The notes: generated by a model not told the origin, from the sequence alone. Shown: positions 16,249 to 25,313, counted from the first letter of the stretch. The stretch is 58,280 bases of DNA from Muribaculaceae bacterium Isolate-104 (HZI) (GCA_003762715.1 RIBJ01000059.1:1-58280); one strand, 5' to 3'. Program-made: numbers and translations.

Positions 16249-17379
16249 ATGACATCCTGGGTTATTAACTCCATTGCGGCTATGCTGCTCAGCATCCTGT
16301 TCGCTGGAATACTCATTCCGCAGATTCTTCTCGTTTCATTCCGCAGAAAACTTTTTGACGAACCCGATGAAAGAAAAATACACCGCGGCACAGTGCCCCG
16401 GCTCGGAGGCATCGCCTTCACTCCGGTGATATGCTTCTCCGTGTCACTGCTGCTCGGCTTCGCATACCTTATGGGCGACATGGACATTGAATACATGATG
16501 CGCACAAACGCCCAGGCCATCTCATTCGGATTCTGCGCCCTGCTCATGATGTACCTCACCGGAATGTCTGACGACCTGGTAGGAGTAAGATACCACGCCA
16601 AATTCATAATACAGATATTCTGCGCCGTTCTTCTGATTGGCGGAGGGCTTTGGATACACGACATGCACGGTGTGCTCGGACTCCACGCTATAAGCCCGTT
16701 TCTCGGCATTCCGCTCACAATGCTGATTGTGGTGTATGTAATAAACGCCATAAACCTCATTGACGGCATTGACGGTCTCGCCTCCGGACTCTCGGGAGCC
16801 GCGTTCGTAATATACGGCATTGCCTTTCTGCTCATAGGCAAACCGGTATACGCAATGATTTCATTCGCATGCGTGGGTGTCCTTATACAATTCTTCTACT
16901 ACAACGTCTACGGCAACCCCGAAAAAAGCAAAAAAATATTCATGGGCGACACTGGCAGTCTTACCATAGGACTGTTTCTGGTATTTCTTGCCCTTGCCCT
17001 GCTGCAATATGCTCCCGAATCGCTTCCGATCTTCCGCACTAACTCGCTCATTCTGGCTATTTCGCCGCTGATAATTCCGAGTTTCGATGTGGTACGCGTG
17101 TTTTTCCGCAGAATCATGCGCCACGGCAACCCCTTTCTGCCCGACAAAACCCACATTCACCACAAGCTGCTTGCCCTTGGCATGAACCAGCGCCTCGCCA
17201 TGACTCTCATTGTATTCTCGGCTGTTTTTTTCAGCGTTTCAAATATCCTCCTGTCCAGATACATCGAGCCAAACATCCTTCTGCTGCTTGACATTGTCGC
17301 CTGGACTCTGACCAACGCGTGGCTCACGCACCTGCGCAAAGTACGTGAACGTAAACAAAGAGAAATGCAAAATAACTGA
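16249..17379 (+). CDS. Undecaprenyl-phosphate sugar-1-phosphate transferase (WecA/MraY family)
   Basis: Polytopic enzyme that starts lipid-linked glycan synthesis by moving a sugar 1-phosphate, often GlcNAc-1-P, from UDP-sugar to undecaprenyl phosphate. 376 residues with about ten membrane segments. Family motifs: FDEPDERKIHRGTVPRLGG, the Asp pair in GMSDDLVG, NLIDGIDGLASG, KIFMGDTGSL and the histidine motif KTHIHHKLL. The HIHH motif and the absence of MraY-specific HHHF separate it from the cell-wall enzyme encoded at 39723. It is the first gene behind the structured leader and lies 45 nt before the export gene. Confidence 0.9.
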   Translation: MTSWVINSIAAMLLSILFAGILIPQILLVSFRRKLFDEPDERKIHRGTVPRLGGIAFTPVICFSVSLLLGFAYLMGDMDIEYMMRTNAQAISFGFCALLMMYLTGMSDDLVGVRYHAKFIIQIFCAVLLIGGGLWIHDMHGVLGLHAISPFLGIPLTMLIVVYVINAINLIDGIDGLASGLSGAAFVIYGIAFLLIGKPVYAMISFACVGVLIQFFYYNVYGNPEKSKKIFMGDTGSLTIGLFLVFLALALLQYAPESLPIFRTNSLILAISPLIIPSFDVVRVFFRRIMRHGNPFLPDKTHIHHKLLALGMNQRLAMTLIVFSAVFFSVSNILLSRYIEPNILLLLDIVAWTLTNAWLTHLRKVRERKQREMQNN

Positions 17380-17424
17380 CCGAAAAAATAAGAAATCAAC
17401 CTATAACCCATTTTCATTTAAACT

Positions 17425-19890
17425 ATGTCACGACCCTTTTTCAGGACCCTCCTGATAATCGCAGCTGTTGTTTCCGCGCTCGCATCATGGGCTAAGATGA
17501 CCGACCAACAGGTAATCGATTACATAAAAAGACAAAGTGCTGTCGGCAAGTCCGAACAGCAGATTGGCAAAGAATTGCTGGCAAAGGGCGTAACCAAAGA
17601 GCAGGTCGAACGCCTGAAAGAACAATACTCTTCAGACGAGACATCTTCTGACAGCAAAAAGAACAAGAACTCCAAACAGAGCGGCACCGCCGGGCAAAAA
17701 CTTGAAGGCACCCGCGAAAGCAGACTGCGCAAAGCCCTTGAACCCGACGACCAGACTATATCCAAAATGGGCAGCATCTTCGAAATAATGATGCCTGACT
17801 CCCTCGCTATAGAAGAACCCGACACCATAACGAAAAAGAAAATTTTCGGACACGACATCTTCACCAACAAAGCGCTCTCGTTCGAACCCAATGAAAACAT
17901 GGCGACTCCGGCAGACTACCGTCTCGGTCCCGGCGACGAAGTGGTCATAGACATCTGGGGAGCGAGCGAGGACCAGATAAGAGACTACATTTCACCCGAA
18001 GGTAGCATTATCATATCGCAGATTGGTCCGGTGTTCCTGAACGGACTCACAATAGCCGAAGCCAACGACCGTCTGCGACAGGCTTTTGCCTCGAAATACG
18101 CCGGCGTTGCCGATGAAGAGACAGATGTCAGCATAAACCTCGGACAGATACGCAGCATTCTCGTCAACGTCATGGGCGAAGTCAATGTGCCGGGGTCATA
18201 CCGTCTGTCTCCGTTCTCAAATGTATTCAACGCACTTTACCGCGCCGGAGGCATTAACGAAGTGGGTACTCTGCGAAACATCGAGATTATTCGCAACGGC
18301 AACCGCCTCGTAAACGTAGACCTCTACGACTATCTGTTCGGAGGAAAACAAAACGGCAATATCCGCCTGCAGGAAGGCGATGTCGTCATAGTGCCCCCCT
18401 ACGCACAGCTTGTCAACATAGAAGGCAGTGTCAAACGCCCCATGTTCTACGAGATGACCGACGGCGAGACTCTTGCCAAGCTCCTTGAATACACCGGCGG
18501 ATTTGCCGGCAACGCCTACACCGACATGGTAACGGTGAACAGAGCCACCGGCAAGGACAACGAAATTTTCAATGTCGAAAACACAGACTTCGCCTCGTAC
18601 CGCCTCAGAGACGGAGACATTGTAAACGTAGGCGTTGTTACCGACAAGTTCCTCAACCGCGTGGAACTCCGCGGCTCGGTGGCGCGCCCCGGCATGTATG
18701 CCATTACACCCGGCACTACAACCCTGCGCGAAATCCTGCGGCAGGCTGAAGGTCTTGCCGACGATGCCTTTGCCACACGTGCCATTCTGTATCGTGAAGG
18801 CGACAATCAGGAACTCGAAGCAAAGGGCGTGGCTCTTGCCGACATTCTTGCCGGACGCACCGCCGACATAATCCTGCGCCCCAACGACATGCTGGTGGTG
18901 GCAAGCGCCAAAGAGATTTTAGACCAGGGCGAACTCACAATAAACGGACAGGTCACCAATCCCGGCGACTACCCCTATGCCAAAGGAACTACTATCGAGG
19001 ACCTTATTGTAATGGCAGGCGGTCTGCTGCAGGGTGCGTCCACAGCCCGTGTCGACGTGTCTCGCCGAATAATAGACCCCTCAAGCATGAATCAGACCGA
19101 AAACACCGCCGAAGTATTCTCTTTCGCGCTCAAAAACGGTCTTGTTCTTAAAGGCGACCCTGAATTCGAGCTGAAGCCCTACGACATCGTAGAGGTGCGC
19201 AAAAGCCCCGGCTATCAGACTCAAAGACTTATCACCGTAGAGGGTGAGGTGCTCTTTGACGGACAATACGCCCTGCAACGCCGTAACGAGCGCATAAGCG
19301 ACATTATACGCCGCGCGGGGGGCGTTGTGGAAGGCGCATACCTGAAAGGCGCGCGTCTCCTTCGCAAAATGACCGATGATGAAAAAGCCGCCCGCGACGA
19401 ATCGCTGAGACTTGCCACTCACACTGCCGAAGACTCCATATCCGTGGATCAGCTCGACCTGTCAGATGTCTACAGCGTAGGTATCGAACTCGAAAAAGCC
19501 CTTGCCAACCCCGGCAGCTCCTATGACCTGGTTCTTAAGGACGGCGACAAACTCGTAATCCCTGAAGAAGTCAGCACAGTCAAGATTTCAGGAGACGTGA
19601 TGTTCCCCAACGTGGTAGGCTACCAGCCGGGCAAGAAACTCAGCTACTACATAGACCAGGCAGGCGGCTATGGCGAACGCGCACGCAAAAGCAAGGCATT
19701 CATCGTGTACATGAACGGCATGGTGGCACGCGCAAAAAGCAGCTCGCCGATAGAACCCGGATGCCAGATAATAATACCCTCCAAGCCCAAGAACGGAGGC
19801 ACCAACTGGGCTCAGGTACTCGGCTATATAAGCTCATTCTCGTCTATCGGCACTATGGCTGCGACAATATACTCCATTTTCAAGAACTAA
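17425..19890 (+). CDS. Wza-type polysaccharide export protein with six SLBB domains
   Basis: 821 residues. The signal peptide (TLLIIAAVVSALASWA) lacks a lipobox cysteine, so unlike Wza it is probably not a lipoprotein. Residues about 25-120 form a charged helical region. A polysaccharide export (PES) domain starts at YRLGPGDEVVIDIWG. Six SLBB-type repeats follow, each opening with a strand such as NVMGEVNVPGSY, NIEGSVKRPMFY, ELRGSVARPGMY, TINGQVTNPGDY, TVEGEVLFDGQY and KISGDVMFPNVV. A hydrophobic/amphipathic C-terminus ends in YSIFKN. It should form the periplasm-spanning export channel for the glycan begun by the transferase upstream. Confidence 0.9.
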   Translation: MSRPFFRTLLIIAAVVSALASWAKMTDQQVIDYIKRQSAVGKSEQQIGKELLAKGVTKEQVERLKEQYSSDETSSDSKKNKNSKQSGTAGQKLEGTRESRLRKALEPDDQTISKMGSIFEIMMPDSLAIEEPDTITKKKIFGHDIFTNKALSFEPNENMATPADYRLGPGDEVVIDIWGASEDQIRDYISPEGSIIISQIGPVFLNGLTIAEANDRLRQAFASKYAGVADEETDVSINLGQIRSILVNVMGEVNVPGSYRLSPFSNVFNALYRAGGINEVGTLRNIEIIRNGNRLVNVDLYDYLFGGKQNGNIRLQEGDVVIVPPYAQLVNIEGSVKRPMFYEMTDGETLAKLLEYTGGFAGNAYTDMVTVNRATGKDNEIFNVENTDFASYRLRDGDIVNVGVVTDKFLNRVELRGSVARPGMYAITPGTTTLREILRQAEGLADDAFATRAILYREGDNQELEAKGVALADILAGRTADIILRPNDMLVVASAKEILDQGELTINGQVTNPGDYPYAKGTTIEDLIVMAGGLLQGASTARVDVSRRIIDPSSMNQTENTAEVFSFALKNGLVLKGDPEFELKPYDIVEVRKSPGYQTQRLITVEGEVLFDGQYALQRRNERISDIIRRAGGVVEGAYLKGARLLRKMTDDEKAARDESLRLATHTAEDSISVDQLDLSDVYSVGIELEKALANPGSSYDLVLKDGDKLVIPEEVSTVKISGDVMFPNVVGYQPGKKLSYYIDQAGGYGERARKSKAFIVYMNGMVARAKSSSPIEPGCQIIIPSKPKNGGTNWAQVLGYISSFSSIGTMAATIYSIFKN

Positions 19891-19897
19891 ACCCTCT

Positions 19898-21034
19898 ATG
19901 GAAGACCTGAACAAAGAAAACCTCTCCGGCAAAGACACCGAACAGGAAATTGACCTGATAGAACTCGCCCGCAAGCTATGGAGCGGAAGAAAAACAATCC
20001 TCAGGTGGGGTGCCATTGGCATCATCGCCGGCATTGTCATCGGGTTATCCATACCTAAGGAGTACACCACAGTCATAAAGCTCGCCCCCGAGGCATCTCA
20101 GTCAGGAGGGTCTTCAGGCAACCTCGGAGCACTGGCTGCCATGGCGGGCATATCCCCTGCCGGCACATCCGGAAAGGACGCTGTCAATCCTCAGCTCTAC
20201 CCGGACATTGTAAGCTCCATACCCTTTACCCTCGAGCTGTTCGATGTCAAGGTCACAAACTCAGACGCAACCGTGACAAAAAGCGTCAAGGACTATGTGA
20301 GCAACGACCTCAGCGCCCCTTGGTGGAGCGCCGTAATGTCTCTGCCCGGCAAAGCCATAGGCGGTATCAGGTCGCTCTTTTCAGGTTCAGACAGCGAGGC
20401 AGTGAAAAACCGCAAGCCCGACTCATTCCGCCTCACCCCGGAAGAAAGCGGAATTGTAGGCGCCCTCTCCGGCAGAGTCAACGTGGATGTGGACGGCAAA
20501 ACCTCAATCATATCCCTTAGCGTCACAATGCAGGACCCCATGGTATCGGCAATGCTCGCCGACACCGTAGCCGAACGGCTGAAGGAATATGTCACCGACT
20601 ACCGCACCAATAAAGCGCGCGCCGACATGCTCTACGCACAGAAGCTCAACGACGAGGCGCGCGAGGACTACTACGCCGCACAGCAGCGCTACGCATCCTA
20701 CATGGACAAAAACCAAGGGGTGATTCTCCGCTCCATGCGCAACGAGGAGGAACGCCTGCAAAACGAAATGCAACTTGCTTTCAACCTCTACAACACCACA
20801 GCTCAACAGCTGCAGATGGCAAAAGCAAAAGTTCAGGAAATAACACCTGTCTACACAATCCTGCAGCCGGCAACAGTGCCACTGGCACCTTCGAAGCCCT
20901 CCAAAATGATGATTATTGTCGGTTGCGCGTTCCTCGCTGTAATGGCGGCTGCCGCTTGGATTCTGTTCGGCAGAGACCTCCGAAACACATTCAAAAAAGG
21001 AGAAACAGACGAGGAAACTCCCGCTGCTAAATAA
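19898..21034 (+). CDS. Wzz-type chain-length determinant protein
   Basis: 378-residue inner-membrane co-polymerase. The first membrane helix (WGAIGIIAGIVIGLSIP) is at about residues 37-53 and the second (MMIIVGCAFLAVMAAAAWIL) at about 336-355. The periplasmic part contains a long coiled coil (about residues 230-310). The proline-rich stretch ATVPLAPSKPSK precedes the second helix, as in Wzz/GNVR proteins. There is no C-terminal tyrosine-kinase domain. It begins 7 nt after the export gene and sets the length of the exported polysaccharide. Confidence 0.88.
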   Translation: MEDLNKENLSGKDTEQEIDLIELARKLWSGRKTILRWGAIGIIAGIVIGLSIPKEYTTVIKLAPEASQSGGSSGNLGALAAMAGISPAGTSGKDAVNPQLYPDIVSSIPFTLELFDVKVTNSDATVTKSVKDYVSNDLSAPWWSAVMSLPGKAIGGIRSLFSGSDSEAVKNRKPDSFRLTPEESGIVGALSGRVNVDVDGKTSIISLSVTMQDPMVSAMLADTVAERLKEYVTDYRTNKARADMLYAQKLNDEAREDYYAAQQRYASYMDKNQGVILRSMRNEEERLQNEMQLAFNLYNTTAQQLQMAKAKVQEITPVYTILQPATVPLAPSKPSKMMIIVGCAFLAVMAAAAWILFGRDLRNTFKKGETDEETPAAK

Positions 21035-21043
21035 TAAAACGCA

Positions 21044-21739
21044 ATGAAGACAATACGCATTATAATAATGTGTGTTTGCTGCGTTCTGACCGGCTATGAC
21101 GCATCCGCAAAGAAAAACAAGCCGCTCAGAAACATCCCCACTGACACAATCGTCATTCCCGAGGACATAATATTCGATGTCATGTCGTCTGAAATAGAAA
21201 ACGAATCTCAATATTCTGCGACATTTGACATCAACATGTCCATTATGGGCGAAACTATGCTCGATGTCGACCAGATGTACCTCTTCGTCAAGAGCCAGAA
21301 CAAAGATTTTCCCAGAGAGATAGCCGAAGCGTTTCACCGTATAGGCTCGGCTTACGGCATACGGGGAGACATAGCCCTTTGCCAGTCCATACTTGAAACA
21401 GGGTGGTTCCGGTTCACCGGAGGCACGGCAGTTAAGCCTGACCAGCACAACTACTGTGGTCTCGGAGTGACCCGTCTCGGCAAAAAGGGGCACGCTTTCA
21501 AAACTGTCGAAGAAGGAGTCAAGGCACATATACAGCACTTGTACGCATACGCATGTCACGACAACCTCCCTAAAGGCGAAAAACTCATTGACCCGAGGTT
21601 TACGCTTGTTTCCAGAGGCATTGCACCGACATGGGCGGACCTCAACCGCAAATGGGCAGCCAACGACCACTACGCCCAACGGATTATGAACATCTACTCT
21701 CAGATGGCAAACTTTTCATTAACAGACAACGACAACTGA
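21044..21739 (+). CDS. Exported glucosaminidase-domain peptidoglycan hydrolase
   Basis: 231 residues with an N-terminal signal peptide ([17 protein letters not shown]). Residues about 75-225 match the FlgJ/AcmA-type glucosaminidase domain. The presumed catalytic Glu is in [14 protein letters not shown], followed by [10 protein letters not shown] and [19 protein letters not shown]. The enzyme should cut the beta-1,4 glycan backbone of peptidoglycan. Lying 9 nt after the Wzz gene, it may open the wall for the export channel; that link is inference from context. Its stop overlaps the queF start. Confidence 0.85.
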   Translation: MKTIRIIIMCVCCVLTGYDASAKKNKPLRNIPTDTIVIPEDIIFDVMSSEIENESQYSATFDINMSIMGETMLDVDQMYLFVKSQNKDFPREIAEAFHRIGSAYGIRGDIALCQSILETGWFRFTGGTAVKPDQHNYCGLGVTRLGKKGHAFKTVEEGVKAHIQHLYAYACHDNLPKGEKLIDPRFTLVSRGIAPTWADLNRKWAANDHYAQRIMNIYSQMANFSLTDNDN

Positions 21740-22209
21740 TGCGAAACGACACAGAACTCGAAGGCGTGAGCCTGCTGGGCGACACCGCCACAAAATATCC
21801 CGACAAATACTCTCCGCAGGTACTTGAGACATTCGTAAACAAACACCCCGACAACGAATATCTCGTCACATTCACCTGCCCCGAATTCACATCGCTTTGC
21901 CCGAAGACCGGTCAGCCCGACTTTGCCAGAATAATCATAAACTACATTCCCCGCGAAAGAATGGTAGAGAGCAAGAGCCTGAAACTCTACCTGTTCAGCT
22001 TCCGCAATCACGGAGACTTCCACGAAGACTGCATAAACATAATAATGAAGGACCTTGTGGCGCTTATGAACCCGCGCTACCTCGAAGTAATCGGGCTATT
22101 CACCCCCAGAGGAGGTATCTCAATATACCCTTTTGCCAATTACGGCGACTCCGACCACCAGGAACTGGTGCGCCAGCGGCTTGCAGCAGCCTTCAGAAAC
22201 GACTTCTAA
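21739..22209 (+). CDS. queF: NADPH-dependent 7-cyano-7-deazaguanine reductase
   Basis: Reduces preQ0 to preQ1 in queuosine synthesis. 156 residues, the short unimodular type. The start at [10 protein letters not shown] (TGATG overlap with the preceding stop) is preferred to longer in-frame options. The catalytic Cys lies in [18 protein letters not shown]. The diagnostic QueF motif is [18 protein letters not shown], and [12 protein letters not shown] follows. A MITE-like element is inserted exactly at its TAA stop codon. The pathway partner queC is at 53600-54241. Confidence 0.95.
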   Translation: MRNDTELEGVSLLGDTATKYPDKYSPQVLETFVNKHPDNEYLVTFTCPEFTSLCPKTGQPDFARIIINYIPRERMVESKSLKLYLFSFRNHGDFHEDCINIIMKDLVALMNPRYLEVIGLFTPRGGISIYPFANYGDSDHQELVRQRLAAAFRNDF

Positions 22210-22394
22210 GAGTATGTTTGAATTTCACTTCTATTCACCCAAAGAGGATTTTCGGAGAGATTTGTGTGAGTTGAGGAGAGAGCGATGCGGGCATCGTGAC
22301 CGATGAAACTTGACGGAAATCGCCCGAAAAGACCTTTGAGGGGATAGAAAGAAATTCAGAATATATCTTCGTGTTAAATTCAAACATACTCTAA
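22207..22394. mobile_element. MITE-like palindromic element with 16-bp perfect terminal inverted repeats
   Basis: The left end GAGTATGTTTGAATTT (22210-22225) is the exact reverse complement of the right end at 22376-22391. The 182-bp element is flanked by TAA on both sides (22207-22209 and 22392-22394), a probable 3-bp target duplication; CTAA is also possible with a one-base shift. The left TAA is the queF stop codon. Internal arms are also imperfectly complementary (TTCTAT near 22229 with GATAGAA near 22343; GATTTTCGG with CCGAAAAG), so the whole element can fold into one long hairpin. There is no coding capacity. It lies between the convergent queF and LolC/E-type genes. The end sequence and target recall IS5-family derivatives, which is inference. 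Confidence 0.8.
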
Positions 22395-22412
22395 GGAACT
22401 CCCAACCGGCAG

Positions 22413-23645
22413 TCAGGCAGCATCATCCTCACGAGACTTTGCTACGGAAATCCGGCTGGCTATCAGACCTATTACAAAACCGACACCCGCCACAAGCAGC
22501 ATCACTGCGGCAATATCCCCGCCAAGCAGCCTTACGGGATACTCCGTTATGTTAAGCTGAGACGGATCTCCTCCGAGCTTTATGAATCCGAATGTCTGCT
22601 GCGCCAGACAAAGCGTCACACCGGCAACTATACCTGCTACACCGCCTAAAAGAGAAATAAGCCACCCCTCCCACAGAAAAACACCCGACACCATAGAACT
22701 CGTGGCGCCAAGAGCCTTTAGCGTGGCAATGTTGTCACGCTTCTCTATTATAAGCATTGACATTGTGGATATGATGTTGAACGATGCAATGACAAGAATA
22801 AACACAAGCATTACAAAAGTCAGCCACTTCTCTACAGAAATCATACGAAACGACTCCTCCTGCTGCATCAGGCGCGTCTGCACCGCTCCATAGCCGCCGA
22901 CTACACTTTTTGCAGCCTTTACAGCATCGGCTTCACCGACTCCGGGAGCGATTTTCAGCTCTATTGCAGTCGCCTCTGCCGAATAGTTCAGAAGATTTCT
23001 GGCAACGGCAAGCGGCACTACAGCCCGGTCGGCGTCATACTCTGTCTGCGCCACCTCATAAACCGCGCTCACAAGCAAGGTGTCGGCTGTGAAAGAGCCG
23101 GTCGGGTTTGCCACATTCACCCTGCCCTCTCTGCGGGGCGCGTAGAGAAAAAGCGGGTCGTAGTAACCGGGATGCGCCCCGAGGCTCACAGCTACTCCTA
23201 CACTGAGCGAGGCACACGCGTAATCGCCCTCTTCAAACGCTAATTCGCCGTCAATCACGGTAGAGCCTATGCTTGACACCTCATGGTAATTGTCAGGCAC
23301 TCCCTTGAGAGTCACAGGCAGCTGACGACCGGCGTATATAGCGAGCGCCCGCTCCTCGACCACCGGCAACGCGGCGGCAAACTCAGGCAACGCGCCGAGC
23401 ACGGCAGCAAGCGAATCTCCGTCGGCAAAACACTTTCCCGCAGCCGGCACAATCTTTATGTCGGGGTCCACTACAGAGAGCCGCGACATAGTCACATGCG
23501 AGAACCCGTTGAACACCGACAGCACACAAACAATTGCGGCAGTAGCTACCGCCACTCCCGCAACAGATATCCAGGATATTATGTTTACCGCATTGTGACT
23601 CTTGCGCGAAAAAAGGTAACGAAGAGCTATTCTGACTGCTACCAT
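22413..23645 (-). CDS. LolC/E-type FtsX-family ABC transporter permease
   Basis: 410 residues. The N-terminus is typical of lipoprotein-releasing permeases: AVRIALRYLFSRKSHNAVNIISWISVAGVAV then VLSVFNGF. A large periplasmic domain covers about residues 45-265, followed by three membrane helices in an FtsX core (WLTFVMLVFILVIASFNIIS, GVFLWEGWLISLLGGVAGIV and a final helix near IAAVMLLVAGVGFVIGL). It should extract lipoproteins from the inner membrane with a LolD ATPase encoded elsewhere. It follows rbfA by 15 nt. Confidence 0.87.
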   Translation of the reverse strand: MVAVRIALRYLFSRKSHNAVNIISWISVAGVAVATAAIVCVLSVFNGFSHVTMSRLSVVDPDIKIVPAAGKCFADGDSLAAVLGALPEFAAALPVVEERALAIYAGRQLPVTLKGVPDNYHEVSSIGSTVIDGELAFEEGDYACASLSVGVAVSLGAHPGYYDPLFLYAPRREGRVNVANPTGSFTADTLLVSAVYEVAQTEYDADRAVVPLAVARNLLNYSAEATAIELKIAPGVGEADAVKAAKSVVGGYGAVQTRLMQQEESFRMISVEKWLTFVMLVFILVIASFNIISTMSMLIIEKRDNIATLKALGATSSMVSGVFLWEGWLISLLGGVAGIVAGVTLCLAQQTFGFIKLGGDPSQLNITEYPVRLLGGDIAAVMLLVAGVGFVIGLIASRISVAKSREDDAA

Positions 23646-23660
23646 GCGGTTATAATATGT

Positions 23661-24038
23661 TTATTCAGCCGATTCGCCACCGGTTCCGGGGTGCTTTTCG
23701 GCATCGGCTTTAAGAATGTTGTCGATGTTTTCCATATAGTCAAGAGTGTCATCCAGATAGAACGACAGCTCCGGAGTTTTGCGCAGCTGAAAGCGCACTC
23801 TCTGTGCAAGCTCATAGCGCACTGTTTTGGCGCTTGCGCGGATACTCTCTATAACCTCGGCGCCCTTGTCGCTGGGAAACACAGACAGATACGCTTTTGC
23901 AATGCTCAAATCCGGCGAAACAGCAACGCTGCTCACCGACACTATCACTCCGCGAGTTTTGGCGGTCTGCTGGCGAAATATCTCACTCAGCTCCTTCTGT
24001 ATAAGCCTTGATATTTTTGCTTGGCGGGTAGCTTCCAT
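23661..24038 (-). CDS. rbfA: 30S ribosome-binding factor A
   Basis: 125-residue KH-like protein that matures the 16S rRNA 5' end and aids 30S assembly, especially in the cold. Typical segments: RQAKISRLIQKELSEIFRQ, VIVSVSSVAVSPDLSIAKAYLSVFP and ELAQRVRFQLRKTPELSFYLDDTLDY, the last being the family signature. The C-terminal tail is short and disordered. It is probably co-transcribed with the downstream permease. Confidence 0.95.
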   Translation of the reverse strand: MEATRQAKISRLIQKELSEIFRQQTAKTRGVIVSVSSVAVSPDLSIAKAYLSVFPSDKGAEVIESIRASAKTVRYELAQRVRFQLRKTPELSFYLDDTLDYMENIDNILKADAEKHPGTGGESAE

Positions 24039-24109
24039 AATTCTTTTTTATTTGGTTATTTCTTAAATCATATATGAAATAACGCGCGGCAAAGCCCATT
24101 TGTTAGAAG

Positions 24110-24149
24110 AAAAAAGGGAGGATGCGCGCGTTGCTGCGCACGTCCTCCC
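24110..24149 (-). terminator. Intrinsic terminator after secG
   Basis: On the minus strand, GGGAGGA (24149-24143) pairs with TCCTCCC (24122-24116), with further inner G/C pairing. The transcript then runs into six T (24115-24110). It lies 30 nt after the secG stop codon and ends the lptE-TPR-secG unit. Confidence 0.88.
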
Positions 24150-24178
24150 GTAAATCGTTCCCGGTAAGCCCTTAGCCT

Positions 24179-24541
24179 TTATTCCGCAGGAGCAGCTTCG
24201 GCAGCCGGTGCTGTTTCGGCAGGAACATCTTCCAAAGAAACGGGAGAATCATAGTTGCCTCCGGTCTGCTGCTGAACAGGGGTTGTTGATTTCACGCGGC
24301 TTCCGTCAGCGCCGAGTGCGTTGGGCATGAAGAAAGTCGACACTACTGCAAACAGGCAGATTGCACCTGCAAGAATCCAGGTTACTTTCTCGATAAAGCT
24401 GTTTGTACGTCTTACACCCATAATCTGGTTCGAACCTGCGAAAGATGACGAAAGACCGCCGCCTTTTGACTTCTGGATGAGCACAACTCCGATGAGGAGT
24501 ATTGCCGCGATGAGCGTAAGAATGATAAGAACTACATACAT
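24179..24541 (-). CDS. secG: Preprotein translocase subunit SecG
   Basis: Small accessory subunit of SecYEG. 120 residues with two membrane helices, YVVLIILTLIAAILLIGVVL and VTWILAGAICLFAVVSTFFM. The conserved cytoplasmic loop is VLIQKSKGGGLSSSFAGSNQ. The alanine/proline/glutamate-rich C-terminal tail of about 40 residues is common in Bacteroidota SecG. It begins 11 nt after the TPR-like gene and ends before a strong terminator. Confidence 0.95.
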   Translation of the reverse strand: MYVVLIILTLIAAILLIGVVLIQKSKGGGLSSSFAGSNQIMGVRRTNSFIEKVTWILAGAICLFAVVSTFFMPNALGADGSRVKSTTPVQQQTGGNYDSPVSLEDVPAETAPAAEAAPAE

Positions 24542-24552
24542 ATTTCCGGTAG

Positions 24553-25296
24553 TTAATTTGTTTTGTCTTTATATTTACTGTTCAATATAAGTTTCTGCAA
24601 GAAACGCAATTGGTCTGCAAAGTAAATACTTTTTTTTGGAAAATTCAAACTTAAGGAGTGTATTATTTCGTAAGCCTTGTCATACCTGCCTCTGGAGATG
24701 TATATTTTTGCAAGGCTTTCGCTCAGCAGAGAGTCCTCTGACACCTTTGCCGCTTTCTGTTTACGAGGCTGCGGCGCTTTTGGCGTATCGTCCGCAGTGT
24801 CTTTGTGCTCTTGGGGAAACTTGCTCAGAAAGGCGTCAAGCACAGCATCCTGACCCTGCGGGTCTTCACTTTGCGCAGTCGGAGTGTCTTCGGTCACAAG
24901 TGTGGCGGCATACTCCGGCACCGGGTTGAATATCAGCCTGGTGAGCAAGGCATCCTCCTCGGGAGTCGACTTGCCGTAGGTTTCGAGAAACGTGTCTATT
25001 GCAGAGTCTGTCGACGGTTTGGAAGGGGTGTCCCGCTCCGGATAAAACTCCGACAGCAGCCTGCCGTCAGGATCGACAATACGAAACAGCGCGTCCGTGG
25101 TATTGGATGCCAGCGCCACCCGCCGCTCCAGGTGCCGCCTTTCCTCCTCCGACATATCTTTGGCATTGGCAAGCCTCATTGCCGCCGGCAACAGAAAATA
25201 CGGGTACGCAGCCTCAAGAAAAGCGACTTCCTGCTCGGTCGGACAGGCATCAGTACCTATCATGCCTGCAAATTTAGTTAGAATGGTATCCTCCAT
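24553..25296 (-). CDS. Hypothetical protein with C-terminal TPR-like segment
   Basis: 247 residues, no signal peptide. The N-terminal half is helical (CPTEQEVAFLEAAYPYFLLP). The middle is rich in Asp, Pro and Lys and looks disordered. The C-terminus has a tetratricopeptide-like pair: LSESLAKIYISRGRYDKAYEI and SLNFPKKSIYFADQLRFL. The position between lptE and secG suggests a cytoplasmic helper linked to envelope transport. No function can be assigned. Confidence 0.72.
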   Translation of the reverse strand: MEDTILTKFAGMIGTDACPTEQEVAFLEAAYPYFLLPAAMRLANAKDMSEEERRHLERRVALASNTTDALFRIVDPDGRLLSEFYPERDTPSKPSTDSAIDTFLETYGKSTPEEDALLTRLIFNPVPEYAATLVTEDTPTAQSEDPQGQDAVLDAFLSKFPQEHKDTADDTPKAPQPRKQKAAKVSEDSLLSESLAKIYISRGRYDKAYEIIHSLSLNFPKKSIYFADQLRFLQKLILNSKYKDKTN

Positions 25297-25313
25297 GAGT
25301 ACGTTGCTATTGT

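Noticed and set aside
16110-16268. 52-codon open frame in the polysaccharide-operon leader
   Set aside because: It spans the terminator-like hairpin and overlaps the transferase start out of frame; composition looks random and no conserved motif is seen. The hairpin explains the region better.
20504-21679. 391-codon open frame on the minus strand
   Set aside because: Antisense to the Wzz and glucosaminidase genes; cysteine/valine-rich composition typical of a shadow frame.
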